DNA of 64,000 nucleotides, taken from the NCBI RefSeq assembly GCF_947507565.1, contig NC_089190.1, forward strand, positions 1 to 64,000, given 5' to 3'. Shown here one piece after another: positions 50,330-60,948 of this stretch. Position numbers and translations under genes: made by a program. The stretch comes from Oscarella lobularis (lineage: Eukaryota > Porifera > Homoscleromorpha > Homosclerophorida > Oscarellidae). Numbering within the stretch: position 1 is the stretch's first letter; every line of letters starts with the position of its first letter. The notes beneath the pieces were generated by a model. The model saw only the letters and a program-made list of their open reading frames with translations, searched no databases and was not told the origin of the DNA.

Positions 50330-52250
50330 TGGTCGGTTTCGCTCCAGCAGTATCCGCACCGAAGGCAATCGCACAGCTCGCACCGCTCTTTGCGCCTTCA
50401 ACTCGCTCTACGGGCGATCGCTCGAACTCATCGCGACTTCTCGAAGGCGTTCGACGCGAAAACTCAGCTGAGGTAAGATTCTACGCGAATTTGGCTCGAT
50501 TTCGCTTCAAAATCTCTCCTATTTCCAGCTTCGTCGTTCGATAAGACGATATTCGTCACGATTGTCTCGCTCGCTGCATTCAAAGGGCTCCAAAGTGGAC
50601 TGCAGTGACGCAAACGAAGAAGGACCCCTTTTAGGGCCTCGTCGCGATCGTCGCCTTTTTCGGCGAAAAGGCGTTACTGTGTGTACGAACTGTTGTTTGG
50701 AGATGTGAAGGTTCGCCGAGCGCAAGGCGTTACGATACCAGAGGCGTTGTTTCTGACTGGGGCCCCTTTTTAGGATTCGTGTTTTTTTCGAAGCGAGGGC
50801 GCGTCGACAAACTGTGGCGACACTATGGTAAGCCGAGAAAAGGTAAGCAATATCATTTCCAGGTTTTATTCGTGATGAAGAAAGCAAGCACGTGTTGACC
50901 GCGCCTACGTTGTGGGTGTGGTCATTTTTTAGCAGATTTTAGGTTTTCCATGACCCATCTTCATTATTATTTTTCATTGCCATTCTTCATTATCGTGTCT
51001 TCACCTTCAGTCCATTATCCATGTCCACTCCCTGTCCATCGAATTTTCCATGTGTCCATTGATCATGTCTTTTTAGAGATTTAGTTTTAGGTAGTAGGAT
51101 AGGAGGATATAATAACAAATATTAAAACTGAAATAAATATTATTTTAATCTATACTATTATCGTGTTAATGTATGTATTTTTACTCATCTATTGCCGTTG
51201 GCAGGCCGTCGCATGTCGCAAGGTGAAGTGGACGAAGACGACAAATATACGAGGTTTCTGTATGGGAATTCACAGTTTCTTCGTACTCGTTCTTTCTTTA
51301 GGAACGTTAGGTGCGTGAAGGGGAGTCTACTACGCCGGCCCTGCCAAGGATCTCCGGCCAACAAACGAGGTATCTGTATGACACCCTCACATTTTCTTTT
51401 GCTTTCTTTCTTTCTAGATTTAGACGGGCCAACGACAAAGAGAAGAAGATGAGACGAAGGCCAGGTATCTGTATGGTTTAGGCACCTTTTCTAGTATACT
51501 TTCTCTTGAGTTTTAGGCTCGAGACGACTGCAAGAGGACGGGACAATCGTCGCAGGTGTGGTAAGTAGACGAAGATTGAACGAGGTATCTGTATCTAGTA
51601 TTTCGCTTTTTCTTTTGCTTGCTTCTTTTTATAGTATAGATCTACTATAGATGAAGACGGCGGAACTGATGACGAAGCCGTCGAAGGGTTTTCTGTATCA
51701 TTTTTTAGTTATGATTTCCTTTTTCTTTTTTTTAAGATTTTCTTTGCACGGATGGAGATCGTCGCCTCGCGCCTGGCATTGGATTCAGTAGTGGTATCTG
51801 TATCTATTTACTCGTTGCCTTTTCTCGCTTTTTTTCATATGTAGATCGTTCTTGCTGTGGGACGGAAGGACAATCGCCTGCATGGACAGCGAAGCACAGC
51901 CTAAGATCTTTAGATTTTTGGGAATGCTAATATATTTTTTTCTTTTCATGCAGAGGGAGAGTCCAAGTCGACGCCGCGCCGATGCCGATGCCTGCGCCCA
52001 TGCCCGCCCATGCCATGCCCGCCGATGCCCGCGCCGAAGCCTGCGCCCATGCCCGCCCATGCCAATGCCCGCCGATGCACGCGCCGATGCACGCGCCGAT
52101 ACCGATGCCCGCCGCCGATGCCGATGCCAACTCCTATGCCCGCCGCCGATGCCTATGCCCGCCGCCAATGCCGATGCCGATGCCGATGCCTGCCGATGCC
52201 GATGCCCGCCAACGTCATCTGACATCATTTCAAGATACAAGGTAATTACG
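50330..52250 (+). other. putative spliced transcript with tandem exon/intron units
   Basis: Splice-like borders run along the + strand: a donor at about 50473 (GAGGTAAGAT), an acceptor at 50527 (TTTCCAG), then from 51180 six short exon-like blocks each ending in a donor of the form GGTATCTGTATG (51253, 51369, 51464, 51584, 51688, 51793), each followed by a T-rich tract and an AG. Blocks are 95-120 bp apart. The last exon-like block (51960 on) is low-complexity GCCGATGCC. No domain is recognised, and the frame is not continuous in any reading I tried, so it may be non-coding. Confidence 0.45.
51970..52220. repeat. GCCGATGCC low-complexity repeat
   Basis: Imperfect 6- and 9-base units of GCCGATGCC and GCCCATGCC. 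Frames on both strands stay open (Pro/Met/Ala-rich on +), which reflects the repeat. Confidence 0.85.
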
Positions 52251-52309
52251 CTAATAATATTTAATCAATTAATTATTATCTAAGTAGTGTAGTTATTATT
52301 TATTTAATA

Positions 52310-52505
52310 GCTAGGTAGCTAGGTAGCTAGGTAGTAGGAAACCTCCTTTTTTCCCCCAATACCACCACCATTACCACCACCATTACCACCACCAACACTA
52401 CCTCCATCACCATGACCACCACCACCACCACCACCACTACCATCATCACCATGACCACCACCACCATCAAAATGACCACCACCACCACCATGACCACCAC
52501 CATTG
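52310..52505. repeat. TAGGTAGC and ACC(A/T)CC microsatellites
   Basis: 52310-52335 has (TAGCTAGG)n. 52355-52505 has (ACCACCATT/ACC)n with CATGACC interruptions. Confidence 0.9.
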
Positions 52506-52875
52506 CTGGGTAAAAATTCAGGAAGCGAATCCTACTCCCAGAAACTGCCTAGTATCAATAGCAAATAATTTCTATAAATTCTCAGCCAATGCGCATGCTC
52601 AACGTTCTCGTCCTTCTGTTTTTCTCGCCAATTGGCACCGACGTTTCATCTGCTTTGTCGCGCTCAGTGATGTTACTGGTGATGTCGTGCCGACATTAGA
52701 AATGCATTTCGGCCAAACGTGAGCATCTAAACATCAGAAAGACATGCAAACATGAACGCCTGTTGAATGAGGTAGCCTATCCGCGTAGCCGAGCTAATAA
52801 CTCGAATGAGGACGACTCACCATGCTGCACCCGGGTCCGGTGATTTACCGAATCTTAGAGAATCTTCTATTTTTT
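52506..52875. other. intergenic, no gene seen
   Basis: Unique spacer without a supportable reading frame on either strand. Confidence 0.5.
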
Positions 52876-53490
52876 GCCGCAATTTTCTTTTGTCATCAAA
52901 GCGTCTAGTGTCCACAGCTCACGGACACTTCTTTCGTAAGTGTTTGAATCATTGTGCTGGTCGATTAATTATCTTGTAGAAAACCCAGATATAATCAGGT
53001 GAATAACTAGCTTTGTGATCACAGATACCTCTGTGATCACTGTGAACACAGATGCCCTGTGATCACAGATACCCCTGTGACCGCAGATACCCCTGTAATC
53101 ACAGATACCACGTGATCACAGATACCCTGTCATCACAGACGCCCTGTCATCACAGACATCCTGTCATCACAGATACCCTGTTATCACAGATACCCTGTCA
53201 TCACAGATACACTCTGTGACCCCTGTGACCATAGATACCCCTGTGATCACCGATACCTTTGTGATTACAGATACCCGGTGATCACATATACGCTGTAATC
53301 ACAGATACCCCCGTGATTACAGATACTTCTGTGATCACCGATATTTCTGTGTTTGCAGCAATTTTAAACTTTCCTTTTACTTCGAAGCGTCTTTAGTATC
53401 CACAGCTCACGCACTATACCCTTAATAGTGTTTGAATCATCGTGTTGGTTGAATAATTAAATTGTAGAAACCACATAATCATGTGACTAT
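52875..53490. repeat. minisatellite flanked by a direct repeat
   Basis: 53015-53350 holds about 18 units of 17-19 bp around TGTGATCACAGATACCCC (containing the palindrome TGATCA). On the left, 52875-53005 carries GCCGCAATTTTC, CCACAGCTCACG, GTGTTTGAATCAT and TTGTAGAAA; the same words in the same order recur at 53358-53490 on the right. The minisatellite has expanded between, or as part of, two copies of a longer repeat. Confidence 0.85.
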
Positions 53491-53534
53491 CTCGGTAATT
53501 AAAAATATAAAACACCCAGCTGCTGTTTCGTAAG

Positions 53535-55744
53535 CTACGTCATCTCAAGGTCAGTATGTGCTCCTCTCTGAGTGTTGGAACTTCTCTCGGAGCAGCTCTT
53601 GTTCAGGTCCACCTTATCTTCAGACCGAGTTCGCTTGGAGCAACGCTCGTAAAAGTTCTTCCAAAACTTTCGAAAGTCCTTGGCCGTCCAAAAGAAGACA
53701 ATGAGAAAAAAGAGAGATCCCAAGAAAGCGAGGCGATAGACAATCAAAAAAGCAAACGTGACGTCACCAATTGTCGACTTTTCTTTGCTCTGACACTCGT
53801 CGTCCAAATCAAGATAAACGCATTCGACGTAACTTCCAAAGTTATTCAAATCCACCTGATTTCGAACCGTAAATACGATGAAACTATTAATAATAATGAC
53901 GATTTCCACGACGAAGACGACGACGAGCAAAAAGGCGAAACGACGCTGAAGATCATCCAACTGACTGACGTGCTTCTTCTGCTTAGAATCCTGAAGTTGA
54001 ACAGAGGAAAAAAGCTCTTGCCGGTTGAAATTCTGAAAAATTGAACAAGTGTCTCCAAGGTAGGAACATAACGGTGCCTCTATAGTGTCTCGTTTTGTAA
54101 ACACATGCAGTTAGGCAGATTAATTAATTCATATGATATGAAATTTATAATTTATAATTTGTTTTACTAAGGTACAGTACACCGTTTTCAGGCTTCAATA
54201 CTAAGTTTTTACCTGCTTCTTTAGTGTGTAAACCAGATGAACAGCGCATAGTCCGCCCACGGCGACGTTTACTTGCAGCGGTAAAACGAGAAACAAATTA
54301 TAAAAAAGCGTGTTTTTGATTGTTGAGCAGGAGTAGCAAAGGAGAGGATTGTAATACGCACTTCCTCCTTCGAGCCAGTAGGGACAGACTGCGAGCACGA
54401 AAGCGGTGCCCCAAACCAAGGAGGCCTCAACGGCATGAATCGTGTTTTTTCGAGTAGCAAACAGGCGGCTTTTTGATAAAACAACGGCGATCCAAAGATT
54501 CACAAAACCAACGACGCACCACGAAACGCCAGAAACGTAGCCAAAATTTTGAATCATTGCTATGGAAACAATAATAATGAGCAGCATATAGGCATTAACT
54601 AAAGGTTCATACTGCGAACGATTGAGAAAGTACAAGAATCCGACCGCAAAGCTTTCAGAAGGTCTTGTTCACCGCAGCAAATTGCTTCTTCTCGTCCAAG
54701 AAGTCGCCCAACCGATTCGGAAAATGCTGCAAGTTAAACTCTTTGATTTAAAGATAGCAAAAAGACAGATCAAAGACTTACGCAACATCATAAGAGAAAG
54801 CAAAATATAAAAGGAAACCATTAGGTGAGGAAACTTTTGCCTGTGAAAGATATAAAAATTAATAACGGTATCCGCACTACCTGTTTGCGAGCTAAGATAG
54901 GTGCTTCTAATTTGTGGAGCGTGCTGAAAGTATTCGCTTACTTCGATTTGATTGCGATTATTGAAACTGTTGCTGCAACAAGTACCACAAAACCAACAAT
55001 TGCCGTAACGACAAAAAGTATTGAATCGATCTTTCTTTTCGACTCCCCAATCCAGTTCCAATTGAGACAAGAAACGTAACAGCACGGACTGGAGTCATTT
55101 CGCAATGTCAAATCTCTTTGGCATCCTAAACATCAAAACTCACAAGGTCGAAAATGCTCTTTAAAAAATTACCAAAATCTGAAAACCGATTGAGACAATA
55201 TGAATTCATTAATGAAAGAACCGCCGCACTGCTGATATTTGCATCACGAAGGCCTGTTTTCAGCTCATCAAAAGAGACGTTCAACGTACGCATTATGCCT
55301 CGAATTTCAAACGGAGTAAAAGTTTGAAAAACAGACTCACTGCTACGTCGTTGCAAAAAAACGTCCAAAAGCTGAGAGCACTTGGGCGTGCTTAGTAAAG
55401 GGAGTAGAGAAGGAATGATACCGAATAGACGTTCCTGTACATCAGGTTTCTCCAATAAATCTGTCGCCACGCTACTAGACAACGTAATATCGACATCACA
55501 GCTGCTCCCGTTCACAAAAGAAACATTCCTGTTGGCAACGATTTGCTCCTTGAAGTGAACAAGATGAAGTGCTAGTCTATAGTGAACATGTATAAGTAAT
55601 GAGTACCAAACGTTCTGAGGTGAAGTCCCAGTGTGGAAACAGGAAGACGAGCGACGGTATTGACGCAATAGCAATCACCAAAATGCCGCAACCGATTGCG
55701 AAGAGCTTCAGTTTTGCGTTTCTTGCTCCGCCTTTCGACGCCAT
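53535..55744 (-). CDS. Frizzled-family seven-pass receptor
   Basis: Exons 55744-55607, 55548-55173, 55125-54942, 54840-54782, 54726-54613, 54559-54213, 54032-53535; 1716 nt, 571 residues. A hydrophobic N-terminal segment (LFAIGCGILVIAIASIPSLV) precedes an extracellular part with about seven Cys. TM1 is ILFVVTAIVGFVVLVAATVS. Family marks follow: KFPHLMVSF (as RYPERP in Frizzled), a Cys-Thr before TM3 (DSCTFSIV), SWCVVGFVNLWIA, CPYW, FYNLFLVLPLQVNV, the QLDDLQRRF loop and, after TM7, WTAKDFRKFW in place of KTLESW. Frizzleds bind Wnt and signal through Dishevelled. The Frizzled cysteine-rich domain is not recognisable beyond FGIIPSLLPLLS and CSQLLDVFL. The gene follows Delta on the same strand. 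Confidence 0.8.
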
Positions 55745-55940
55745 GGGTATTGGGTGTAGGGTTCGCACGTGAGTGGGCGTGAGCAATTACGACGTTATTA
55801 GAAACGCCCATCATTGTAGATAAAAGAAATGGACGCAATCTTTTTTGTAATTGTTGTTGTGAGATTCTCTAAGGTAACTGTTCGGACAGAATAGCTTTCT
55901 TTAAAATAAATCAATCATTGACACGACTACTTTTCTTTTA

Positions 55941-56103
55941 CATTGGAAACTCCCGTATACGGTAGGAAAACGGCTTCTCGCTAAAAAACCGAAAAGAGGA
56001 GGAGCAGTACTCGTATGTCCCGTATAAAAAATCGTGGCTCCTCCTCTTTTCTAGGTTTTTTAGCAAGAAGCCGTTTTCCCACTGTATACGGGAATTTTCA
56101 ATG
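55941..56103. mobile_element. 163-bp palindromic element (MITE-like)
   Basis: Arms of about 75 bp (55941-56016 and 56030-56103) are near-perfect inverted repeats: ends CATTGGAAACTCCCGTATAC and GTATACGGGAATTTTCAATG, with GAGGAGGAG facing CTCCTCCTC near the centre. The loop is about 13 bp. It lies between the Delta 3' end and the Frizzled-like 5' end. Target-site duplication is not clear. As RNA it would make a long hairpin. Confidence 0.8.
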
Positions 56104-56330
56104 TTAGACAAAACAGCAAAATGAAAGGCGCGTCGACCGCATTGATTTCGCAGATCTCACAGGCTGATTTTAGTGAAAAAAGAGCAATTACAAAACAGGA
56201 TTAAGCGATAATTCTAACAAAAGAAACCTAACTTAAGTCACACAAAACTATGACGTGACGCTTACTAACAACATGGGCTAAAACGAAAAACTATCTTTTC
56301 AGCATTCCGGAATCAAGATTCACCGTAAAC

Positions 56331-59300
56331 TTAGCTGACAATTTTTTTCATTTCAAACGTCCTGAAATCCTGAGTATTGAGACCATATATAGGATTTCTT
56401 TTGTTCACGCTTCTTTCGGCCGCTAATTCTCCTTCAGCGTTTTGAATGTTTAATGAAGCATAGGTAGGATTGTCAGCAGAGCGTGACTTGGACTTGGATT
56501 TCGATAGTCCAGTCATATCCTCATACTGATTAGCATCAGATGGAATAACTTCATAGGTAGGTTCAGCATCACGTTTTACTGCTGTGACAGCGTTGTCAGT
56601 TTCGGTCGCCAGTTTTAGACAAACGCTTGTAGAAGTCGACGAGCCTCCAACGGTGTCCGGCACAGGCGAGGCAGCAGATGCAGCAGATGCAAAAACTTCA
56701 CTTGAACGCAGCTTGACTTGCCGTCGAAACGCGATTACAGCGGCAACAATGATAGCAAAACAAACGAGAAGCCCTAAAGCTATGCCGACGTAGAGACCCG
56801 CAGACTGGGAGCCACCATGAGACGTATCAAAGACATGATCGTCATTGAGATGATCTAAACATATAAGATCAATTACTATAGGCAAGGAAAGTGGGATTCA
56901 CCTGCTCTAAACCCTGAACTACATTTAATTAACGTACGAAAAATGAAAAAAAATTAGATAAAACGAAATGGTAACCCAAGCTAACATACAGCATCTATCA
57001 TGATTGCTATTTTAAGTGCTAGGCGAGAGTTCTATGGAAGAAAGACTGAATTTCAGTTAAAACCTCGTACGCAATTAAAATAATATCGACATATACGTCA
57101 AGGACAAAGAACAAGGTGAATGAAATCAGTCTTCTTTCCTATGCTTTTCTCATAACCTTCCTGCCAATGCACCTACCGTTACTCTGATTGCAATTTCCAG
57201 GTGAACATGGTGAAATGGTCGAAGGCGAAATGGTCGAATTGACTCCACTTCTCTCTCTCGAGCGGCACTCATACGAGCCCCTCGTGTTGTAACACACTTC
57301 GTCCGAAAGACAAGACGACACCAAACATTCGTCTATATCTAAAAGGTGTCAAAGGATTTTAGAAGTTTGCTTCGACTATCACTGCCATTACCTTCACACG
57401 CTTCTGGATCGCCGTCCCAGAGTCCGTCACCAAGGCAAAGAAGACGCAATGGAGTCGTCTGATTCATAAAGAATCCTTTTAGACAGGTAATGTTCGCTGT
57501 CGAATTAACTTGACGATTTTCGCTCGAAAATTGCACGCTCGTTGTTGTGTTGGATAAATACGAGAGAGCGTCGCATTGAATAGGCTTACACGAGAGACCG
57601 TCCGGAGTCTCCTCGTAGCCTAACTTGCATTTGCATGTGTGACCGCCAAAGGTATTCTCGCACGACATTCCAGATCCGCAGTTGTTCACATCAGAAGCAC
57701 ATTCGTCAACGTCTTCAAAAAATAGATATTTCCAAAAAGTCGTTTTTGGAATGATATTATTTTACCTGTAGCGCAATGGGGCCCGGTGAATCCAGGGTGG
57801 CACGTGCAAAAGAAATCGTTTATCGAGTCAGTGCAGTTTCCATACAAACAGGCATTAATGAGGCATTCGTCGATATCTGATTTAGGAAAAACGTGTTCAA
57901 AGGTATTTTCTTTATAGAAAGATCTCTCGCCTTGTGAGCAAGTCTTTCCGGAGTAGCCTGAAGGGCAAAGGCACAAATAGTCATTTGGAAGACTGCGACA
58001 AGTTCCGCCGTGCAGGCAAGGGTCACTACGACACTGATTCACATCTAAGAACATATGATCGTGTACTTGAATTCAGTGTACACAGATACTTTCCGTACCG
58101 ATAGCACAATTGGTTCCATTGTAGTCAGACAAACATGAACACCTGACATTGTCTCTGTGAACAACGCACGTTCCTCCGTTAAGACAAAAAAATTCATTGC
58201 ATCCGGTTTGCTCTGAAAAAGTCCAAATCAGAAAAAAAAACATTGATATTATTAAAACGTTGTCGCGCACGTCTGTCACAGTGCTGCCCAATCCAAGGAG
58301 AGTAGCAAACGCAGTCATTGCCTCGAACACAGAACCCATTAACTTAAACAAGACAAAAAGAGTAAATATCGCTTTGAAAATAAATATACACAGGTAGAGA
58401 CCACAGCTTTGGTTTGGGACGCACTTCTCACAGGATTTTCCAGTCCAGCCCGAAGTGCATCTAATAATATCAATAAGTATAAAGAAATCTTATCCTCATG
58501 TAAATACAAACTTACTGGCACTCGTTGGGCTTCACACAACGGCCATGGCGACTGCAGTTTGCACATACAGCTATATGATAAAGGAAACATGAAAAACTTG
58601 GACAATTACTGATATAGATTCGTACGCGTTATGCATTTATTTCCAGTCCACCCTTTCGTGCATATTCGCTCGCCTGTCGTTCTGTCGCAGCTATAGTGTC
58701 CGTCGGAGTCGGAGTCGTGAGGTACGCACAACACAGAGCAGTCTCCGTAAAAGTTGGGTCTGCATTGAACGCGCCACTTCAAAACAAGCCGTTTGCTGAA
58801 CTTCCCCTTCATTGTCAAAGACGTCCACGCGGATGAGATAGCAGCATTTGCAAAATTTGCTGTTAGCACGTCAACTAAATCGTCCCTATTGAATCTGTCC
58901 CTATCCAAAATATCGATCTTCAAAGAAAACGAATTCTAAAACAAACAATAAGGCTAAACAATTTCCTAGAACAACTCCATTTCATACGTCCCACGCTCCA
59001 TTAAAGTTAATTTTGAAGGGATTGTCGAGGGAATTTCCCAGCAAGTCCTTGCCAACTTTAAAAGTAAAGCGGTCGCCAAATATGCCAGTCTTGCGCGTCT
59101 CCACGCAATCGCTGACACGACGCGTCCGCGGATCGTAGTCGCGATAGCAAATGATAAAATAGTTATCGCAGTCGTTCGAGCAGTCGAACCGGACGTAAGA
59201 GTCACAGCAGCTACCTTTGAAATCCTTGCTAGCAGAATGCTTATATTTGACCAATTCGATTTCTAACTTTCCGTCGGCCTAAAAAAGCTCAATTATAGAA

Positions 59301-59406
59301 GGCTATTCCCTTCCTGGTTAAGTAAAAATAAAATGAGACTCTGGAACAGAGAAGCTCGAACCTGAACAACGCCAAAAAACGAGAGGAGGAGAACAAAGAA
59401 AAGCAT
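56331..59406 (-). CDS. Delta-like Notch ligand with a sushi domain
   Basis: Exons 59406-59362, 59278-58988, 58935-58626, 58570-58516, 58460-58402, 58342-58271 (or -58259), 58212-58099, 58044-57931, 57876-57766, 57712-57392, 57338-57177, 56854-56331; 725 residues. A signal peptide (LFFVLLLSFFGVVQ) is followed by the MNNL domain (GSCCDSYVRFDCSNDCDNYF), the DSL domain (CRPNFYGDCSVLCVP, then ICTKGWTGNKC), two short DSL-proximal EGF repeats, EGF repeats including calcium-binding types (DIDEC, DVDEC), one sushi/CCP domain (CDALSYL to GDPEACEG), a degenerate EGF, a membrane segment (GLYVGIALGLLVCFAIIVAA) and a tail of about 120 residues. It would activate Notch on neighbouring cells. The tail has three tyrosine motifs (PTYEV, NPTYASL, NPIYGL). 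EGF exons are in phase 1 throughout. Confidence 0.9.
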
Positions 59407-59489
59407 CCTGTTCGAAGAAATTTAATTCTCCGCCGTTCTCACACGCGCGCAGCTTCCGCCTACATAATCAGGTATCGGGAATCACGAGG

Positions 59490-59640
59490 TATAGAAATCA
59501 GTACGATTTGACTCATAAATATCAAGACACTCTAGCGAACAATGAGAGAAATGACTACGATTTGACTCATAAATATATAGACGCTTCAGCGTACCATGAG
59601 AGAAATCACTACGATTTGACTCACACTTTACCGGGAGTCG
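59490..59640. repeat. 67-bp tandem repeat, 2.5 copies
   Basis: Units contain TACGATTTGACTCATAAATAT and ATGAGAGAAATSACTACGA. A further copy lies at 61780-61825. It abuts the Delta 5' end. Confidence 0.8.
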
Positions 59641-59707
59641 CTGGGACGTCACTGCGAGGCGTAGATTGCGTGGAAGAAGCCATGGAAAAACGGAAAGACA
59701 AAGGAAG

Positions 59708-60007
59708 ATGGCAGCGGCGAAAAGATTGATAGCGCACTCTACGGCTATAAGCACTGTCGCGAAACGCGACGTAACGGCGGCGATCGGTCTATGCGGACTG
59801 ATCGAGCACCCGCGCGAGACGTCGCGTTTCGAAGTTGGGCGCGATCGGCGGCGCGGGGGTCCCGACGATCGCCCGTTCAATCGATCGCGCGGAAGGGCGT
59901 TCGGAGCGTCGCAAGGCGCGGTCGACGCGAGGTTTCGGCGGCGTCGGGCGGCGAAATTTCAAGGCGAGAAAGCGAGGCCCCGTATGAAGTCCCCGCATTA
60001 TCTCTGA
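59708..60007 (+). CDS. hypothetical ORF, 99 codons
   Basis: GC-rich, Arg-rich frame starting MAAAKRLIAHST; an ATG with good context. No domain is recognised and codon use could reflect GC content alone. The end runs into a short repeat (CATTATGGGAAGAAGA units, 59995-60100). Weak call. Confidence 0.25.
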   Translation: MAAAKRLIAHSTAISTVAKRDVTAAIGLCGLIEHPRETSRFEVGRDRRRGGPDDRPFNRSRGRAFGASQGAVDARFRRRRAAKFQGEKARPRMKSPHYL

Positions 60008-60200
60008 TTATGGGAAGAAGAAAACCGCATTATGGGAAAAGAAGACGTATGAAGACCATGCATTATGGGGAGAAGACGTATGGAGTCCCTGAATTGTGGG
60101 AAGAGTGTGAGTGAGTGAGTGTGAGTGAGAGGACAGACAGGGTAGGGAAAGACACATTAATAAAAGGTTAGCGGGTAGGGTTAGGGTTAGGAGATAGTGA
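59990..60200. repeat. short repeats and telomere-like patch
   Basis: About four units around GCATTATGGGAAAAGAAGAC (59995-60100), then (GTGA)n at 60107-60130, then TAGGGTTAGGGTTAGG at 60175-60190, a short interstitial telomere-like patch in TTAGGG orientation. Confidence 0.8.
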
Positions 60201-60392
60201 CGTATACGGTGACCCCAGTGACAATAGATTCCATCTATCTCTCATCGCCAAATAAAGACAGCACGCAACAACTGAAATACTCTACCAGTCATAGCAAGAG
60301 CACAGGAACATAAACACAAAAAACATGAGAGAAAACGACAAAAAAAGCGAGATATCCATGAAACCCCATCTCATCGCGAGGTCTTGTATCCT

Positions 60393-60948
60393 TTAACGCC
60401 TCAGTGAAGCTAGCATGTAGTCATACGAAAGATTCTCCATGCAGCTTGCCTCCACAGACGCGTGAATTTCTCTCCCCAGCTTCGTCCTGAGCGCGTCTGT
60501 TTGGCTACAAAATAGCATTTTCTTCACAACTGACACGCTGTCGGCAGCCCTGAGAATAAAAACGAGTGACGGGTCTCCCCTAAGGTCCCACCACCACCAC
60601 CACTTACCAGCTAATAAAAACCGGTGCTGCTTTTTCCTTAAGAAGATCAAAACCAAAGTCGTAAACGTACCAGCGCGGGTTTGCCTCCGTAACCCCGCTG
60701 AGAAAGCTTTCCCAAATCGCTTCCGGGTTGCCTTCGGACGGCGTACCGGGCTCCCCATCCAAAATGATGGATTTGTTGTCGTCACTGATGCGGATCGTTA
60801 TCCATTTCATTTTTTTCGTCCTGTCTCTGAGTTTGGCGTACGTGGCGACGACTTCGTCGTCAATCGCTATTCCTGATTGAGCCTAGAACAACGTGCCATA
60901 AACGAACGAATGCGACGCAATCGATCGCGCTTTCGCTCGGCTTACCAT
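60393..60948 (-). CDS. ADF/cofilin
   Basis: Exons 60948-60946, 60882-60608 and 60549-60393; 144 residues. The first exon is just the ATG, the conserved gene architecture of ADF/cofilins. Visible: SGIAIDDEVVATYAKLR (N-terminal helix with the regulatory Ser), ITIRISDDNKSIILD (core strand), PRWYVYDFGFDLLKEKAAPVFISW (the family's R.A.YD....... K.. VFI.W) and KKMLFCSQTDALRTKLG (long actin-binding helix, as K.KM.YAS.KD...KK). It severs and depolymerises actin filaments in the cytoplasm. The stretch is slightly shorter than vertebrate cofilin. Strong call. Confidence 0.9.

Noticed and set aside
51785-52283. Pro/Met/Ala-rich and Ala/Gly/His-rich proteins
   Set aside because: They come from GCCGATGCC low-complexity repeats open on both strands.
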